Assembly: GCA_003427395.1 (NCBI GenBank)
Contig: BFEA01000200.1
Coordinates: forward strand, 2,265,503 to 2,312,946
Direction of reading: 5' to 3'
DNA length: 47,444 bases
DNA from: Chara braunii
Lineage: Eukaryota > Streptophyta > Charophyceae > Charales > Characeae
How positions within the stretch are numbered: the first letter of the stretch is position 1; every line of letters begins with the position of its first letter. The position numbers and the translations under genes were made by a program. Under the pieces are notes generated by a model that saw only the letters and a program-made list of their open reading frames with translations, was not told the DNA's origin and did not search any database. Below are positions 10,353 to 21,699 of this stretch, one piece after another.

Positions 10353-10627
10353 CAGGCCTGGTTGCACTTACTCGCCACAATATTTCTTCTACAGAAAAGT
10401 TTAAAAATTTTGTCTGCCTGATCTCGACTCGTGAAGCCGTGCACTCTCTAGAAAGTTGTTTTGTGGAGAGGTCCGAGGACCACCCTCCACAAACCGCCGT
10501 GCACAGGCGGGGAAACCGAAAACACTCGCCAAAACTTGTGTTGACGGTGTGGCGAGCAGTCTGACATATTTTTCATTCGCCAAGTTTGGTGAGTAAGTGC
10601 AACCAGGCGCCTACTCGCCAAACTTGG
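10353..10627. repeat. Short inverted-repeat element (MITE-like)
   Basis: A left arm at about 10355-10377 (core CTGGTTGCACTTACTCGCCA) is matched, inverted, at about 10587-10612 with one or two mismatches. The right end carries a second nested palindrome, GCCAAGTTTGGTGAGTA at 10579-10595 against 10611-10627. Inside, 10457-10492 folds as a hairpin (TTGTGGAG...CTCCACAA). No clear target duplication was found, so the exact boundaries are uncertain. Confidence 0.45.
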
Positions 10628-10639
10628 CATATGGAGAGT

Positions 10640-11120
10640 AGTGCAACCAAGCCCTTAGGGCGTTGCTGCACTATCCACATGGGGTGTTGCTGCACTACTC
10701 TCCACATGCGCAGAAGACAAAAAAAATATGGCGGAGTATCTTTCCAGGTTCTCACAGAAGATTCATTCTCATTTTGCACATTTGGAGAGTAGTACAGAGA
10801 GGCCCAAAGTTGTTAGGCGGTTCCCCCGCGCTTGGGGCATTATTGTGTTAGGGCCTCGCTGCACTACTCTTCACATGCACAAAAGACCCAAGAAAATGTA
10901 ATGTATCTTTTCATGTTCCAGCGGAGGGTTCAGTGACTTCAGTTGCATTTTGCACATTCGGAGAGCAGTGCAGCGAGGCCCTCTTTTCATGTTACAGTGG
11001 AGGATTCGGTCGCATTTTGCACATTTGGGAGAGCACTGCAGCGAGGCCCTGTTTGCGTGCTCCAGCGGAGGATTTGGTCGCATTTTGCACATTGGGAGAG
11101 CAGTGCAGCGAGGTCAGTCA
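10640..11120. repeat. Diverged tandem repeat array, 65-75-bp core
   Basis: The core GCATTTTGCACATT followed by GGAGAGCA and GTGCAGCGAGGCCC recurs at about 10775, 10945, 11012 and 11083. Each copy is preceded by AGCGGAGGATT or a close variant. Earlier, looser units start near 10640. A similar segment lies inverted inside the hAT-like element at about 3750-3870. Both strands stay partly open through it, but the frames follow the repeat and are not convincing genes. Confidence 0.7.
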
Positions 11121-11389
11121 GACATTTGAATACAAGTACATAGCATGCGTCAGTGACATACCGCTCCTGCCCCCCCCAGACTTCCCTCACCTATTCCCAC
11201 CACCAAATAATACGTTAGTTGAGCTGAACTGGTATGGTCGAGACACTGTGGAACCTGCCCAGCACAATCCTGGTGGGACCAGTCAGGATGGAGAAAGGGA
11301 ATAGGAGGCTCATGTTGTCTGCCCAAGTCGCCCCTTGGATGCAGAACCTGCCCCCTCATCCCCCTCTGCACTTGGCCGATCCTCCTAAG

Positions 11390-12404
11390 TGTAATCAGAC
11401 TCGCTTTCACTTCCACTTCACACACATGCAAACAGATGGAGATTCACACCGGCGCAGGGCACCCACTCGAAGCTTAGAGGTACGGAAATCAAGAACACAG
11501 TTCAGATGCAAGTTCACTTCAACAGGCTATGGCGCATCGGCGCCTGAACATCCCAACCTTCGTCACTGTGTCCAACCCCACTGTTCACACATGCTCACTC
11601 TGGATCACCCTGAATACCACCACACACACACACTTAATCTCACTTCCTCCTACAGCGGCTATGGCCGCACTACCACTACTGGCTATGGCTACGATCTCCC
11701 TTCAGCCCACTTCGTCTTNGGGCAACCTGCAGACCACCTTCGCACAAGACGCTGTAGCAGNGCTTCCGCATGGCTTACGCANCGAATGAATGAATGGNTG
11801 GGCGCTGCCTCTTGATTTATACTTCTGTAACTCGTTGGTCTGCCCCTCTCCACCAGGCCTATGGTGCACACAGTCCCTCATGGTACTTGCTTGACTGGAC
11901 TGGGACTGACTGGACCGGTACTACTGACTGCATGGTTATGCACTGCCAACTCAATGCAGTCGCACTGCCGACGTAATGCAGTTGGGCTCACCACTTGCCC
12001 ACTTGTCTCTTACTAAAACGTGAGGCAGCTTCGAAAGGCCTCTTCCGGACCTTCCGGAAGTCTGTGGACTTGGCCTTTCGAGTACTGTAGCAGCTACGAC
12101 CTTGACCTTTCAGGACTGTAGCAGCTACGACCTTGACCTTTCAGGACTGTAGCAGCTACGACCTTGACCTTTCAGGATTCCTACAGCTAAGACCTCTACA
12201 AGGTTGTGACTCCTACTTGACAGATCTACAGATCGAACCCCTACCATTACACAGACCTACGACAGACAACAACAACTCTCAAAGCACAGGTCACGGGTTC
12301 AAACACTTGGGGTCAACACAGATACTGTACACAGGTAAAGTGAGGACTAGGGATCGAGCCCTACGACCTGCATCCGCTACTGCTAACAGGTGAATACCGT
12401 TTCA
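11390..12404 (-). repeat. 3' LTR of the chromovirus
   Basis: 1,015 bp with TG/CA ends, nearly identical to 27653-28638. It carries three copies of a 31-bp unit (12084-12176) where the 5' LTR has two, plus ambiguous bases at 11719, 11761, 11782 and 11798. A TATA-like box (GTATAAATC, minus strand) lies at 11814-11822. Open frames across it are incidental. Confidence 0.9.
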
Positions 12405-12416
12405 CTCCCGCCGGCC
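12405..12416 (-). promoter_or_regulatory. Polypurine tract of the chromovirus
   Basis: GGCCGGCGGGAG on the minus strand, directly upstream of the 3' LTR TG. It is only moderately purine-rich, but its position and the clean LTR boundary fit the plus-strand priming site of a gypsy element. Confidence 0.55.
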
Positions 12417-12442
12417 TAATTTCGAGGTCCTCCGAGAATAGC

Positions 12443-13370
12443 TCAGTCTAAGGCAGGACCTGTTCCCTTCCTTCCTCTCTCGTAGGCTCTCACTATGTCG
12501 GGAGTCAATTCTAGAAGTTCAGTCCTAGTAAACCAGCGATCGTCCTCGAGTTCCTGATATGCAAATCGAACCTTATACTGTTTCTGTGGACGACCTCCTC
12601 CTGTTCTGAATATGTCTTCACCAACAATGCCGTCAATGTCGTATCTTCCGTCCATGTCTGGAGGGATCACGGGTCTTCTAGATGGAAACTGTTGGCTTGT
12701 GATACATGGCAATAACTTTGACGCATGAAACACGGGGTAGGTGTGGGGGTGTGCTGGGATTTCCACTGTGTAGGACGGTCCATCCTCTCCGTTCTTGACT
12801 TCTAGGACTGGCCACGGTCCTCTGTACGCTGGTAATAGCTTCTGTGAGATGTTCTCCTCAGGAGCAAATTCTTTAGACTTAACCCAGACTAAGTCGCCTA
12901 CTTGAAACTGCGACAGGCGACGGTGCTTGTTGGCTTGCTCTATCATTCGATGCTGGGCCTTCCTGAGGTTCTCTACAACGGTAGCTAATTCCTTCTCGTG
13001 CTGAAGTGCAAACTCCCTAGTTTTGGGCGGTAGCCTCTGAATCTGGTCCCGGTTAAGCCCTTCAAATGGTCTACGTGGTTTGAAAGACTTATGCAACTTG
13101 TTGGGAGTGCGACAAGTAGCTAAATGCATGCTATTGTTGTATGCACTGGCTACCTTTGGGAGCATCTCATCCCAATTGACTTGATCCGGTCTAATGTACA
13201 TACGCAGAACTTGCTGCAAGATCTTATTCATTTGTTCAGTCTGACCGTTAGTCTTTGGATGACAGCCAGATGACATCAACAACTTAGACCCATTGACTCT
13301 CATCAACTCCTGCCAGTTCTGACTAGTGAAACGGGTATAGACAACGGAATCCCGTGTTCGCTGACCCAAT
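12443..13370 (-). pseudogene. Integrase C-terminal half with chromodomain
   Basis: This is the end of pol. Residues GCHPKTNGQTEQMN contain the catalytic Glu of the DDE integrase core. The GPY/F module follows (KLLPAYRGPWPVLEV and then VFHASKLLP), and finally a diverged chromodomain (YDIDGIVGEDIF, RPQKQYKVRFAYQELEDDRWFTRTELL). Chromodomains target integration to marked chromatin in chromoviruses. At the start of this segment the strand normally carrying VSDRD, with the second catalytic Asp, is missing: PLS passes almost directly into YTRFTSQNW. The small deletion also shifts the frame relative to the upstream part. The last residues are Arg/Lys-rich and stop 38 bp before the LTR. Strong family assignment; enzymatically dead. 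Confidence 0.85.
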
Positions 13371-13395
13371 GATCAAAAAACTTTTGGATGACTAA

Positions 13396-14412
13396 CTATG
13401 TGCGTGCCTCCACAGGCAACGAAACAAAAACTGCATGCTTGCTAAATCTATCAACTATAACCATGACTTGGCTCTTGCCGTGCCTACTCTTGACATGGGT
13501 GTCCATAAAGTCAATGGACACTGAGTCCCTTGGCTGGTCAGGAATAGGCAAGGGCCTGAGAAGACCTAGAGGGGCACGTGTAGAGGTCTTGTTTCTCTGG
13601 CAGACCTTACAACTGCGAACATACTCTATGCAGTCGGCCTTCATCCCAGGCCATATGTACGCGCGCACAAGGTTGGGTAGAGTCTTTTGCCAACCAAAAT
13701 ATCCCTCAGTGACATGGCATTCCCCTAGAATCAGACTACAGATCTCCTCACTGTTAGGAACGCACAATCGGTCAACTACGTTAGTCTTCTCAAATAACAG
13801 TCCATCAGTAGTGCGATAGTCTGGTTCGGACTCTGGGGCCTCCTTTACTCTCTTGAGGATGGGACTATAGATAGGGTCCTGCGCATACGCCTCTCTAACT
13901 TTCTGTTGCAGGTCTCTCCCTATATCCAGATAATGAACTATCGCTCCAAAGTAGTCAGCTCTCCTACTCAGAGCGTCCGCAACTACATTGTACTTCCCTT
14001 TTACTGGCTTGAGCTCAAAATCATATTGGTCTAACTCTGCGGNCCACCTCGTAAGCTTAGGTGTCATCTTGGCCTGAGTTTTCAGCCACCTTAATGTCTC
14101 ATGGTCTGAGTAGACTTTGAAGTGCCTCCCAAGCAAGTAGTGCTTCCAGTGTTTTAATGCTTGCCTAAGAGCGTAGAGTTCCCTTTCGTAGGTGGATGTC
14201 GCTACCTTTTCCGAAGGCATCCTAACAGACATGAACTCTACGGGTCTATATCCATTGCCATCGTCTTGCTGTAATACAATACCTATACCATACTGGCTCG
14301 CGTCAGTAATGACGACAAAAGGTAAGGACGGATCGGCTACCTTAAGGACTGGATACTCTATCAATGCCTGCTTCAGTTTCTTCGTGGCAGACGTGCAGTT
14401 CTTGTCCCACTT
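13396..14412 (-). pseudogene. RNase H and integrase N-terminal half
   Basis: The frame follows the RT after one stop (14413-14415). RNase H is recognised by TDASQYGIGIVLQQ, then ELYALRQALKHWKHYLLG, VYSDHETLRWL and the end signature NVVADALSRR. RNase H removes the RNA template during reverse transcription. The integrase zinc finger follows as CHVTEGYFGWQKT and CKVCQRNK; the second His of the HHCC motif is Tyr here. VSIDFMDT supplies the first catalytic Asp and VMVIVDRFSKHAVF the next conserved strand. It ends in a stop and frameshift just before the lost second catalytic Asp. One ambiguous base is at 14043. Confidence 0.85.
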
Positions 14413-15275
14413 CTAGATTGTTTCTTTCTTCAGCAACCTGCGAAGGGGTGCAGCGATGGTGGAGAAGTCTCTCACAAACTTCCTGTAATAGTTAGCTAGG
14501 CCTAAGAACGACCGCAACTTTGTCAACGTGCGGGGCATAGGCCAATCTCTAATCGTTGTGATCTTGCTATCTTTTGGTTTAATGCCGTCTCCATCTAAGA
14601 CATGGCCTAGATACAAAACTTGGGTTTTTGCCCATTCGCATTTCTTTGCATTGATCTTGAAGTTGGCCTCTCTCAGCGTCTCCAAGACCTGCCTTAGATG
14701 ACCCTCATTCTCCTGGAGGGTCCTACTGAACACTAGAATAACATCTAAGTAGACTACTACAAACCTGTCTAACCACGGCCTAAACAAGTCATTCATACAA
14801 CGCTGGAAAGTTGTTGGCGCGTTGGTTAGTCCAAAGGGCATAACTATAAACTCGTAGTGCCCATATCTAGTCCGGAACGCGGTCTTATACTGATCATCAG
14901 GATGGACCTCTATCTGATGATATCCAGACTTCAGATCTATCTTTGAAAAATACTTACAACCCTGCACCCGATCTAAAAGATCATCTATACGGGCCAGTGG
15001 CTCCGCATTCTTCACTGTGATAGCATTGAGACCCCTATAGTCAATGCACATTCTAAGCTCTCCCTCCTTCTTGGGGACAAATAGAACAGGTGCTCCAAAT
15101 GGAGACGAACTGGACCTAATCCAACCCTTCTCTAAGAATTCATCTAACTGCTTGCGCAACTCCTCCAACTCCCGCGGGGACATCCTGTACACTGCTCCTT
15201 TAGGAGTCCTACTGCCAGGCTCTATCTCAATGCGATGCTGGATAGGCCTCGGGCCTACCCCTGTTGGCAGCTTAG
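14413..15275 (-). pseudogene. Ty3/gypsy reverse transcriptase
   Basis: Copies element RNA into DNA. Domains in order: the entry region (WIRSSSSPFGAPVLFVPKK), the fingers motif (RMCIDYRGLNAITVKN), palm motif A (FSKIDLKSGYHQI), RTRYGHYEFIVMPFGLTNAPTTFQ, and the active site VVYLDVILVFS. The conserved YLDD has become YLDV, which removes one of the two metal-binding Asp residues. The thumb follows (LGHVLDGDGIKP, FLGLANYYRKFV). Residues upstream of the Met at 15192 (IEIEPGSRTPKGAVYRMSP) are the natural lead-in, so the real polyprotein reads through rather than starting there. A frameshift near 15280 separates it from the protease. Length and motif order are normal for the family. Confidence 0.9.
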
Positions 15276-15838
15276 CTAGGTCTGTGTACTCTTCAGCAGC
15301 TTGGCAATAGCAGGATCTAAGGGTTTTTCCTCTTTAGGCTCAGTGACCGGCCTAACGTAGGCTACAAAAATTTGTTCTTCTAACTGCTCCTTCTTCACTA
15401 ACCCTGCAAACGCAGGAGCGCTAAGGCAGTAATTTGCAAGAGAGTTGTTTAGTCCTGACACATGAAACAGACGGGCAGTCTTGACCCCGCCTGACGGGCT
15501 AGGGAGCCTACACTCATGCTCTCTCAAATGGAGTGTGGGCCCTGCTGCCTCTCCCCAGTCCATTCCTAGGACTATATCGAAGGGAAGGTTATCCTCTACG
15601 AGGAGAGTCAGGGAATGGAAAACTGTTTCCACCTTCCCATCTTTCTCTAGGCGGAAGTACGCCTGGACTCCCTCTACATAATCCTCTACTCGCATTGTGC
15701 AATTATCAACGAGGATACTTACTATGGGGTCTGCTAACTTTTGGACTTTCAATCCCAACTTTAACTTTTGCAGCGCCTTTCTACTAATTTAGCTGCGAGT
15801 GGCCCCACTGTCTACGAGGGCCCCTACTTTGCTCCCAA
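15276..15838 (-). pseudogene. Retropepsin-type protease
   Basis: This aspartic protease processes the gag-pol polyprotein. Near 15815 the sequence gives ALVDSGATRS, the catalytic D-S-G triad, followed at once by a TAA stop. The same frame then continues through QKLKLGLKVQKLADP, VDNCTMRVEDYVEG and the late hydrophobic-Gly motif LPFDIVLGMDWG. A C-terminal linker ending IAKLLKSTQT leads by frameshift to the RT lead-in. The single stop just after the active site separates this from gag. The domain is otherwise near full length. Confidence comes from DSGAT, the IVLGMDW motif, and its place between the zinc knuckle and the RT. Confidence 0.8.
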
Positions 15839-15981
15839 AGACCTCTACGTTTACTAAGACTAGTTGTCCTCTACTCTCTTTCTTCATCTTGGCCCAGGCA
15901 GGCATCCTTTCCTTCAGCTCGTCAGCCACGCCTGTGAGGGAGGTGTTTTAAGAGACTCTAACACATGCAGTCTCTGGACAG

Positions 15982-17534
15982 CTATCTAGGCACCGGCCTA
16001 CAACCTCTACCATAGGCGCATGTGGTGTGGGAATTTCCTGCCGGCTCACGCTCGTTTCCCCACATGGCCTTATGGTAGGGGCAGTTGCAACCCCTACCTG
16101 CGGCTGCCTTTTGACCCTTGGGCAGCCCATCGGGCCTCTCTATACTTTGGACAATATTTGATGATGTGGCCAGGGTCACGGCAATATATGCACTGCACCT
16201 GGTCCACACGCTGTTGCCAGACGCGCTGGTCCAGGCCCAAATCTTCCCAAGGTCAGCCCTGTGGCAGACCTGGGTGCCAACCACTTCTCCTATAGGGTGA
16301 CCTATTACCCCTATTTGGTGACCTATTACCCCTATTTGGTGACCTATTTGCAAAACGATTTTGCGGGGGACCTTGACCCCTGCCTCCCGCTTGGCGGTTT
16401 CCCTTGCCGCCAACCCCCTGATCGCCCTGGGAACGACCACCCGAGGCCCGACCCCCTTGGCCTTGGCCTCTACCTCCTCCTTGCGGCCTCCCTCCGGCCG
16501 CGACAGCAGCTTAAGTCCTCCCCTGACTAGTGCTACTGTCTACTTCCTCTTCTAGTCCCCACTTTATCTGATCATAGAGGACTTCATCCATACCGCCCTC
16601 ATCTAGCGTAAGGATCAGGCGATCCTTTGTCTTGACCTGACCCAAGATGGTACGGCCTTTTCACTTTTTGCCCTTATCCAGGTCCTTGTGGCAGAAAGTG
16701 GAGAGTGACATGGACCGTGCTTCAAATGCTACCACTTCCCTGCTCAAAGCATCATAGGTCATGGTGGGATGCTGACTTTTTTCAAAGAAATGCCCGCGTA
16801 ACTGTTCGGGCATAGCGCGGTAGAAGAGATTGACCAACTGGGTCTCAGTGACCCCATGGTCAGGAACGGCGACCAACTCNTCCATTACACCTTTNAGTGC
16901 CCTANCACTCCTCCATTGGCGAGAATGGATGGTTTGCAGTTTATCTGAGGCTTTGACACTACGGGTCACGTCTGCAAACCATTCCCTCAATAACTTAAGG
17001 AAATCGCTGAGAGGGGTGAACGCTGAATATGCAACTAAGTCATCGTTGCAGTCGGCGGCGCGACACAAGGAATGGGTGAAGCTTGCTGCTTCCTCCCTAA
17101 GAGCGTAAATAGCTATCAGGACGTGTTCGTCTGGGGCGACTTTCTGTAAGTGCACATACGTCTTAATATTCGCTTCCCGGTTGTCAAAGTTCTCCTCCTT
17201 CTGTCCACTATAGGAGTCGGAAAATTTCACTTTGGCAGGCTCCCTACAAGGACGTGCTTCTTCCTCCTTGGGTGCCGCCAGCCTGGCGCCCTCTATGGCG
17301 CCCGTGCAATAACGCTCTGTGCTCTCTAGGCGGGCCTTCACCTCTGAGCTCACCTGCATCACCAACTCACGTGCAAAGTCCTTGAATCCCAGTCGTATAG
17401 ACCGCAGGGTTGTGTCCTGATTCCTACCAAATTGATACTGCTCTTCTTGGACCTAGGCCAGGCGCTCTATGTTCCTTGCCATGATCTGCACCTTGCCCAA
17501 TAGGTCCGCGTGCGCCTCCATTTGCGCTCTCCGT
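15982..17534 (-). pseudogene. Chromovirus gag, capsid-like part and zinc knuckle
   Basis: The structural protein of the virus-like particle. From 17534 the frame gives RAQMEAHADLLGKVQIMARNIERLA, a TAG, then the capsid-like core: VKFSDSYSGQKEENFDNREANIKTY, and WFADVTRSVKASDKL, matching the retrotransposon gag (PF03732-like) helices. Further on, 16151-16192 encodes a perfect CCHC knuckle, CIYCRDPGHIIKYC (C-x2-C-x4-H-x4-C), for RNA packaging, in a Gly/Arg/Gln-rich context. Several stops lie between 16500 and 16661. A 21-bp direct repeat is present at 16300-16350. Ambiguous bases occur at 16880, 16895 and 16905. The N-terminal part lies 8.3 kb away at 25812-26363 and joins in frame when the insertion and one CCGT copy are ignored. 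Confidence 0.8.
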
Positions 17535-18338
17535 TGTCGGCGCGAATACCCTTACAAGGGTATCCGCCCTGGTTTTTGCAAGTGACAGAAAGGCTCGGTT
17601 AACCTGGATTTTGAGTGCCCGTGCGGGAAATGTGAGGGTCGTCCGCGCGCGGGCAAAGGTCTGCCTTGTCCCGGTAGAGAGTATGTGGGCGCGCAATTTT
17701 GAGGCGCGCGTGTGATTTTTTTCTGGTTGAAGTAGGCGGCCGGTCTAGTCGACCGGCCCGGACCATGTTACGGATCTGGTTAGGGGTAAAAGTCTGTTTC
17801 CTTTCTTGTTTTTTGGTTGGCGCGCGCGACCGGTGGTAGGATTGGCGCACCGATAGGGGTACGGGACGACCGGGGCACAGGCTGGTAGGCTGACGCGGAC
17901 GCTTAGGGGCCGTGGGAACGAATGTGGGTCGAAGAAGCGGCCACGGTGGTATCCTGGCCCGAAACGCCGCGCGATACCACTTTATGTAGGGAGCCGCGCC
18001 TGCCAATCACAGGCTTGGGCTCAGCCCTATCGGTTATGACACTGGATTGTTTCGACAGAGGTACGGGGTTCGAGACCGGCGGCACGGGAGCAATGGAGCA
18101 GCGAGAAGCCGAGGGGTCGAGGGTCCCGCGGGACTATCCCCATTTTTTGTGTTTGTTGTTTGGGAGCCCTACCACGGACCCGCGATGCAAGGCTACGGGA
18201 GTATTGGAAGGGCCCGCGGCTCGCTTCCCCCTTCGAACGACCCCCACCCTTGCGTTTTCTTCTTCATTTCCGAAGGTTACTTAAATTTTATTGCGATTAA
18301 AGCTTAGGGCCGCTAAGGGGGGGGGCGCCTGCTGTAGT

Positions 18339-18960
18339 CGGGTTTCCCCGAGGCATTTATCAAAGCCGGGGCGATACTGAGGGGGTCTGCGTGGTTGGCC
18401 AGGTCAGGGTGACGTAGGCAAACCCCGTGAGTGGACCCGGACACTAACCGAGCCGGGTGCGCGTGAGGGAGCGAGGACGAGGGATAGGATCTAGCAGGTG
18501 ACCGGTGGTTGGAGCTGCTCCGGCCGTGAAGGGCCGCGGGCGCTATCCTGGGCAGCGTCATTCGGGGCATCTGCAGATTTGGGGCAATATTAAGGAGATC
18601 CGCAGCGTCAGCCGCGGTGGGATCGCGAAGGCAGAAAAGTTGGTGGTTGTACCTGGGCGCGAAGCAGGCTAGGGGCGTGCAGGTCCTTCGGGACATCCGT
18701 TAAAATTGAAACGATGCAGGGAAGTATCGTATGGCCCCTGTGCTAAGCGGGCACGCATACATCCCGCAATATGGGGCGGGTTCGTACAGCAAAGCGGGGC
18801 AGCATTACGGCCGCGCGGAGTCTGAGAAGCCACGGGCGTTGTCGTGGCCTGGGTCCCTCGGGACATCTGTTAGCACTGGAGCGACATGGAGAAGATTAGC
18901 CTTGGACCCTGCGCAAGGAGGACTCACATATATCGAGGGAGAGCCGACAGCTGAGCGTTT
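18339..18960. repeat. Four diverged ~120-220-bp units
   Basis: A core like CTCGGGACATCTGTTA, followed 10-20 bp on by GCGACAT and AGATTAG or variants, recurs at about 18345, 18559, 18683 and 18853. The last two units match over about 80 bp. It lies in the GC-rich left third of the non-coding insertion. No coding potential seen. Confidence 0.5.
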
Positions 18961-21699
18961 TCTTTGCGCTCTGATATTTGGCTGACTGTCGGACCGCGCG
19001 GGACCGTGCAGTGCTAGAGCACCGGGGCTGACGTCAACCCGGGCTGAAGAGTGAAGATGGCGCGGAGGTGAGCGAGGCGCGGTGACGGGAGGACTGTGCG
19101 CACGACTGTTGGCGGGATTGGGCCGTAGAAGAAGCAAGGAGAGGGTTGTGGGCCATTGTGGGTCGACTGGAGGGGTCTGTTTCGGAAGAGGAATGGGCTG
19201 GTCGGAGGGCGACGGGCACTATGTTGAGGAACGGTAGGCCGCGAGCGGGCCGGAGAGCCGCGGCGAAAATCGGGTTGAACCGGGATGGGTTGGTAGGCCG
19301 GATTCATTCGGAGGGAAGGAGCTATGGAGGAGGGAGAAATCGGATTGCCCGCTCGCTAAGAGACGAAAACGGGCAGGAGAAGAGGTTGGGTAGGGTTTTT
19401 TTTTGGCAGGGCGAAACCGATGGTGTAGTTAGTTTTGGGATTAGTTGGTTAGAATTGGAGTTAGTTGGGAATGGTGCTGCGCTGAGCAATGGCGGAAGCA
19501 TGAATGGCAGGCAGCAGGAGAGATGAGCAGTAGCGTGCGGCACCGGGCTAAGGGGGAACGAACCTGGGCGGGAAACCGCGCCGGGTGCATTTCAAGGGAG
19601 GAAAGGAGGGAAGACAAGCTCGGATCGCAGTAGAGAGGAGTCGGGGAGGGGGTAGCGACGGGCCAACCGTGGAGTGGGAGCCTTACCGACGGGCGAATAC
19701 GCGGGCCAGCCTATCGATGAAGGTCGTGCGTGGCTGGAGGGTGCGAGTCTGGCCGTATTGAAGCGGGAGATTCGTCTCGTTTGCTCGGATCGTTCGTAAC
19801 AAGGGGGGTGAAGGTGGGCTGAAGAAGAGGAAGCAAGGCTCACCCATGGTTGTACGCGGTTGTTCTGAGACAGTGGGAGCCACTCAGGGGCGCTGATGCT
19901 GCAAGATCATCGAGTGAAAAGTGGCGCAGGGTCGGAGCCGTGGAGAGGGAGACTTACCCTTTAATTGGTGCGTTGCCGGTGCGGAGGGATGTACCCGACT
20001 GTGAGCGGGTGGCAGAATTATTTGATATTGCTTATCTTGTCGCAGGTTGTAGTGGAAGGTCCGTGCGGGTTAACGCATTTGGGGTGCAGAAGACTCGCCT
20101 AGCCGGTCAGTGTCGCGGGTGGTTTAGCGCCTGGGTGCGCTGAATCCAGATGGGGTTGGCCAGGAGGTTTCGTTGGCTTGTCCGCCCAATGGGATAGCGT
20201 AGGCTCAGCGAATAGGGAGGAGAGGCCCGCCAAGCTCCCGGGGTTGTTGATCAGCACGGCCAGCGTGTTCGAAGTGGGGCCAACTGTCATTCCTCCGCAA
20301 GGCCCAGACTATGCTTTGGTTGTGTCTGCTTATAGCGAAGCTTTGTGAGATGATCGTATCGGTCCTTTCTGTGTGAGGCTATGCTCATGTTGCTGCGGCA
20401 CAGTATTCTGTTGTGCACACTGCTATCACTGGAGTGTCTCCTGTGGGTTTGGCTACCCGGGGTGTGCCTTAACATTGAGCCCCGGGGCCACGACTGCTGT
20501 ATTACTGTGGTTGTCTGGGGCCGTGTAACCGCAGGCTCAGGGAGTGAGGGCGTATTGCGGAAAGGAGTGAGCAGAAGCTTGCAGGGGAGGGCTAGTGTTG
20601 CATCTGCATATGCAAGTTGCGGGTGAGAGTTCCGCACCCCCACCTATTTCGAAAGCGCGAGCCGAAGGGATTGAGGGCCGCCTGTAGAGTGGTGCGCTGC
20701 GCTCGTGACCGGTGGGAGCGACGCGGGACTCCTGTTTGGAGAAAGAGTAAGACCCGCCCGCTGACTGCGTCCAAAAGGCTATTAATTGCGAACGGAAGAC
20801 TGTGGACTGCGGACTGCCATGAACCACTGTTGTTGGGTGGGCGGGGCACATCCGTTACTTTACCGATTGTGTACGGCCGACTGCAGCTGCCGGGAACTGT
20901 ACGCAGCTGCCACTCTGGATCGTTCACAAGCTGTGGCCAGCTGCTGGGGGCCGCATACTGTTGTTGTCGGCTATTGGTTACGACGCATTACTGTGTACTA
21001 TCGCAGGGGAGGGGGTGCTCGGCTGCCATAGCCGCTGCGCAGCGGTAAGTGGGCTGAGGAAGGGTGCTGGAGGGTGACTAGACTGAGAGGGGAGCTGCTG
21101 CGGATTGCGGGGTCGGCAGAAGGGGTTGACTTTGACAGCCTGACGTCGGACATTTGATCAAGCTGCTACAGCTGGTCGCCATTGTGGGGCCCTCAGGCGC
21201 TGAAGATTTGAAGGCCCTCTCCTGCGAGTCTGAGTGCAACCCCCCTGAGTCTGAGAGTTTTAAACCCCCTTCTTCTGCCTCTCCCCTCTAAGTCTGGTCC
21301 TTTGGCTCTGAGAGGAAGGCGGCAGGCGGGCGTGTGGCCCGTAGTCCGCGCCGAGGCCCCTGTGGGAGGTTGCCCCACCGATTGCGGGAGCTCTGCCGGG
21401 ACTCAGGCGGAGTCATGGAGGCAGGGAACTGAGTGGTAATTCCCTGACTCCTTTTATAAAACTTGTTATAACCCTTATTTGTACATCTCTCTACGTTTGA
21501 CTGAGAGTATTGTGTGGATCTTGTACTTGGTTTTGGATTTGACTTTCAGGACATAAGTCAGATTGAGGCAAAAGAATGTATGAGCAAATCTCAGTTTCAG
21601 TTTATTGATTGCCTAAAAGCAGATTGCGAATGAGATGGGTTGCATCTGGGGGAAGGTTGGGAGGAAGGCAGTATTGTGTGCAGACTGACTGGGTCACTA
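18961..21699. other. GC-rich non-coding stretch of the insertion
   Basis: About 2.7 kb with many short frames on both strands but no protein family motif, RNA gene or long repeat that I can recognise. Base composition changes sharply near 21430, from GC-rich to AT-richer (TTTTATAAAACTTGTTATAA), as the hairpin region is approached. Confidence 0.45.

Noticed and set aside
11234-11815. Long plus-strand ORF across the chromovirus 3' LTR, mirrored at 26939-28054
   Set aside because: It runs antisense to the element through LTR, gap and leader. It is open only by composition.
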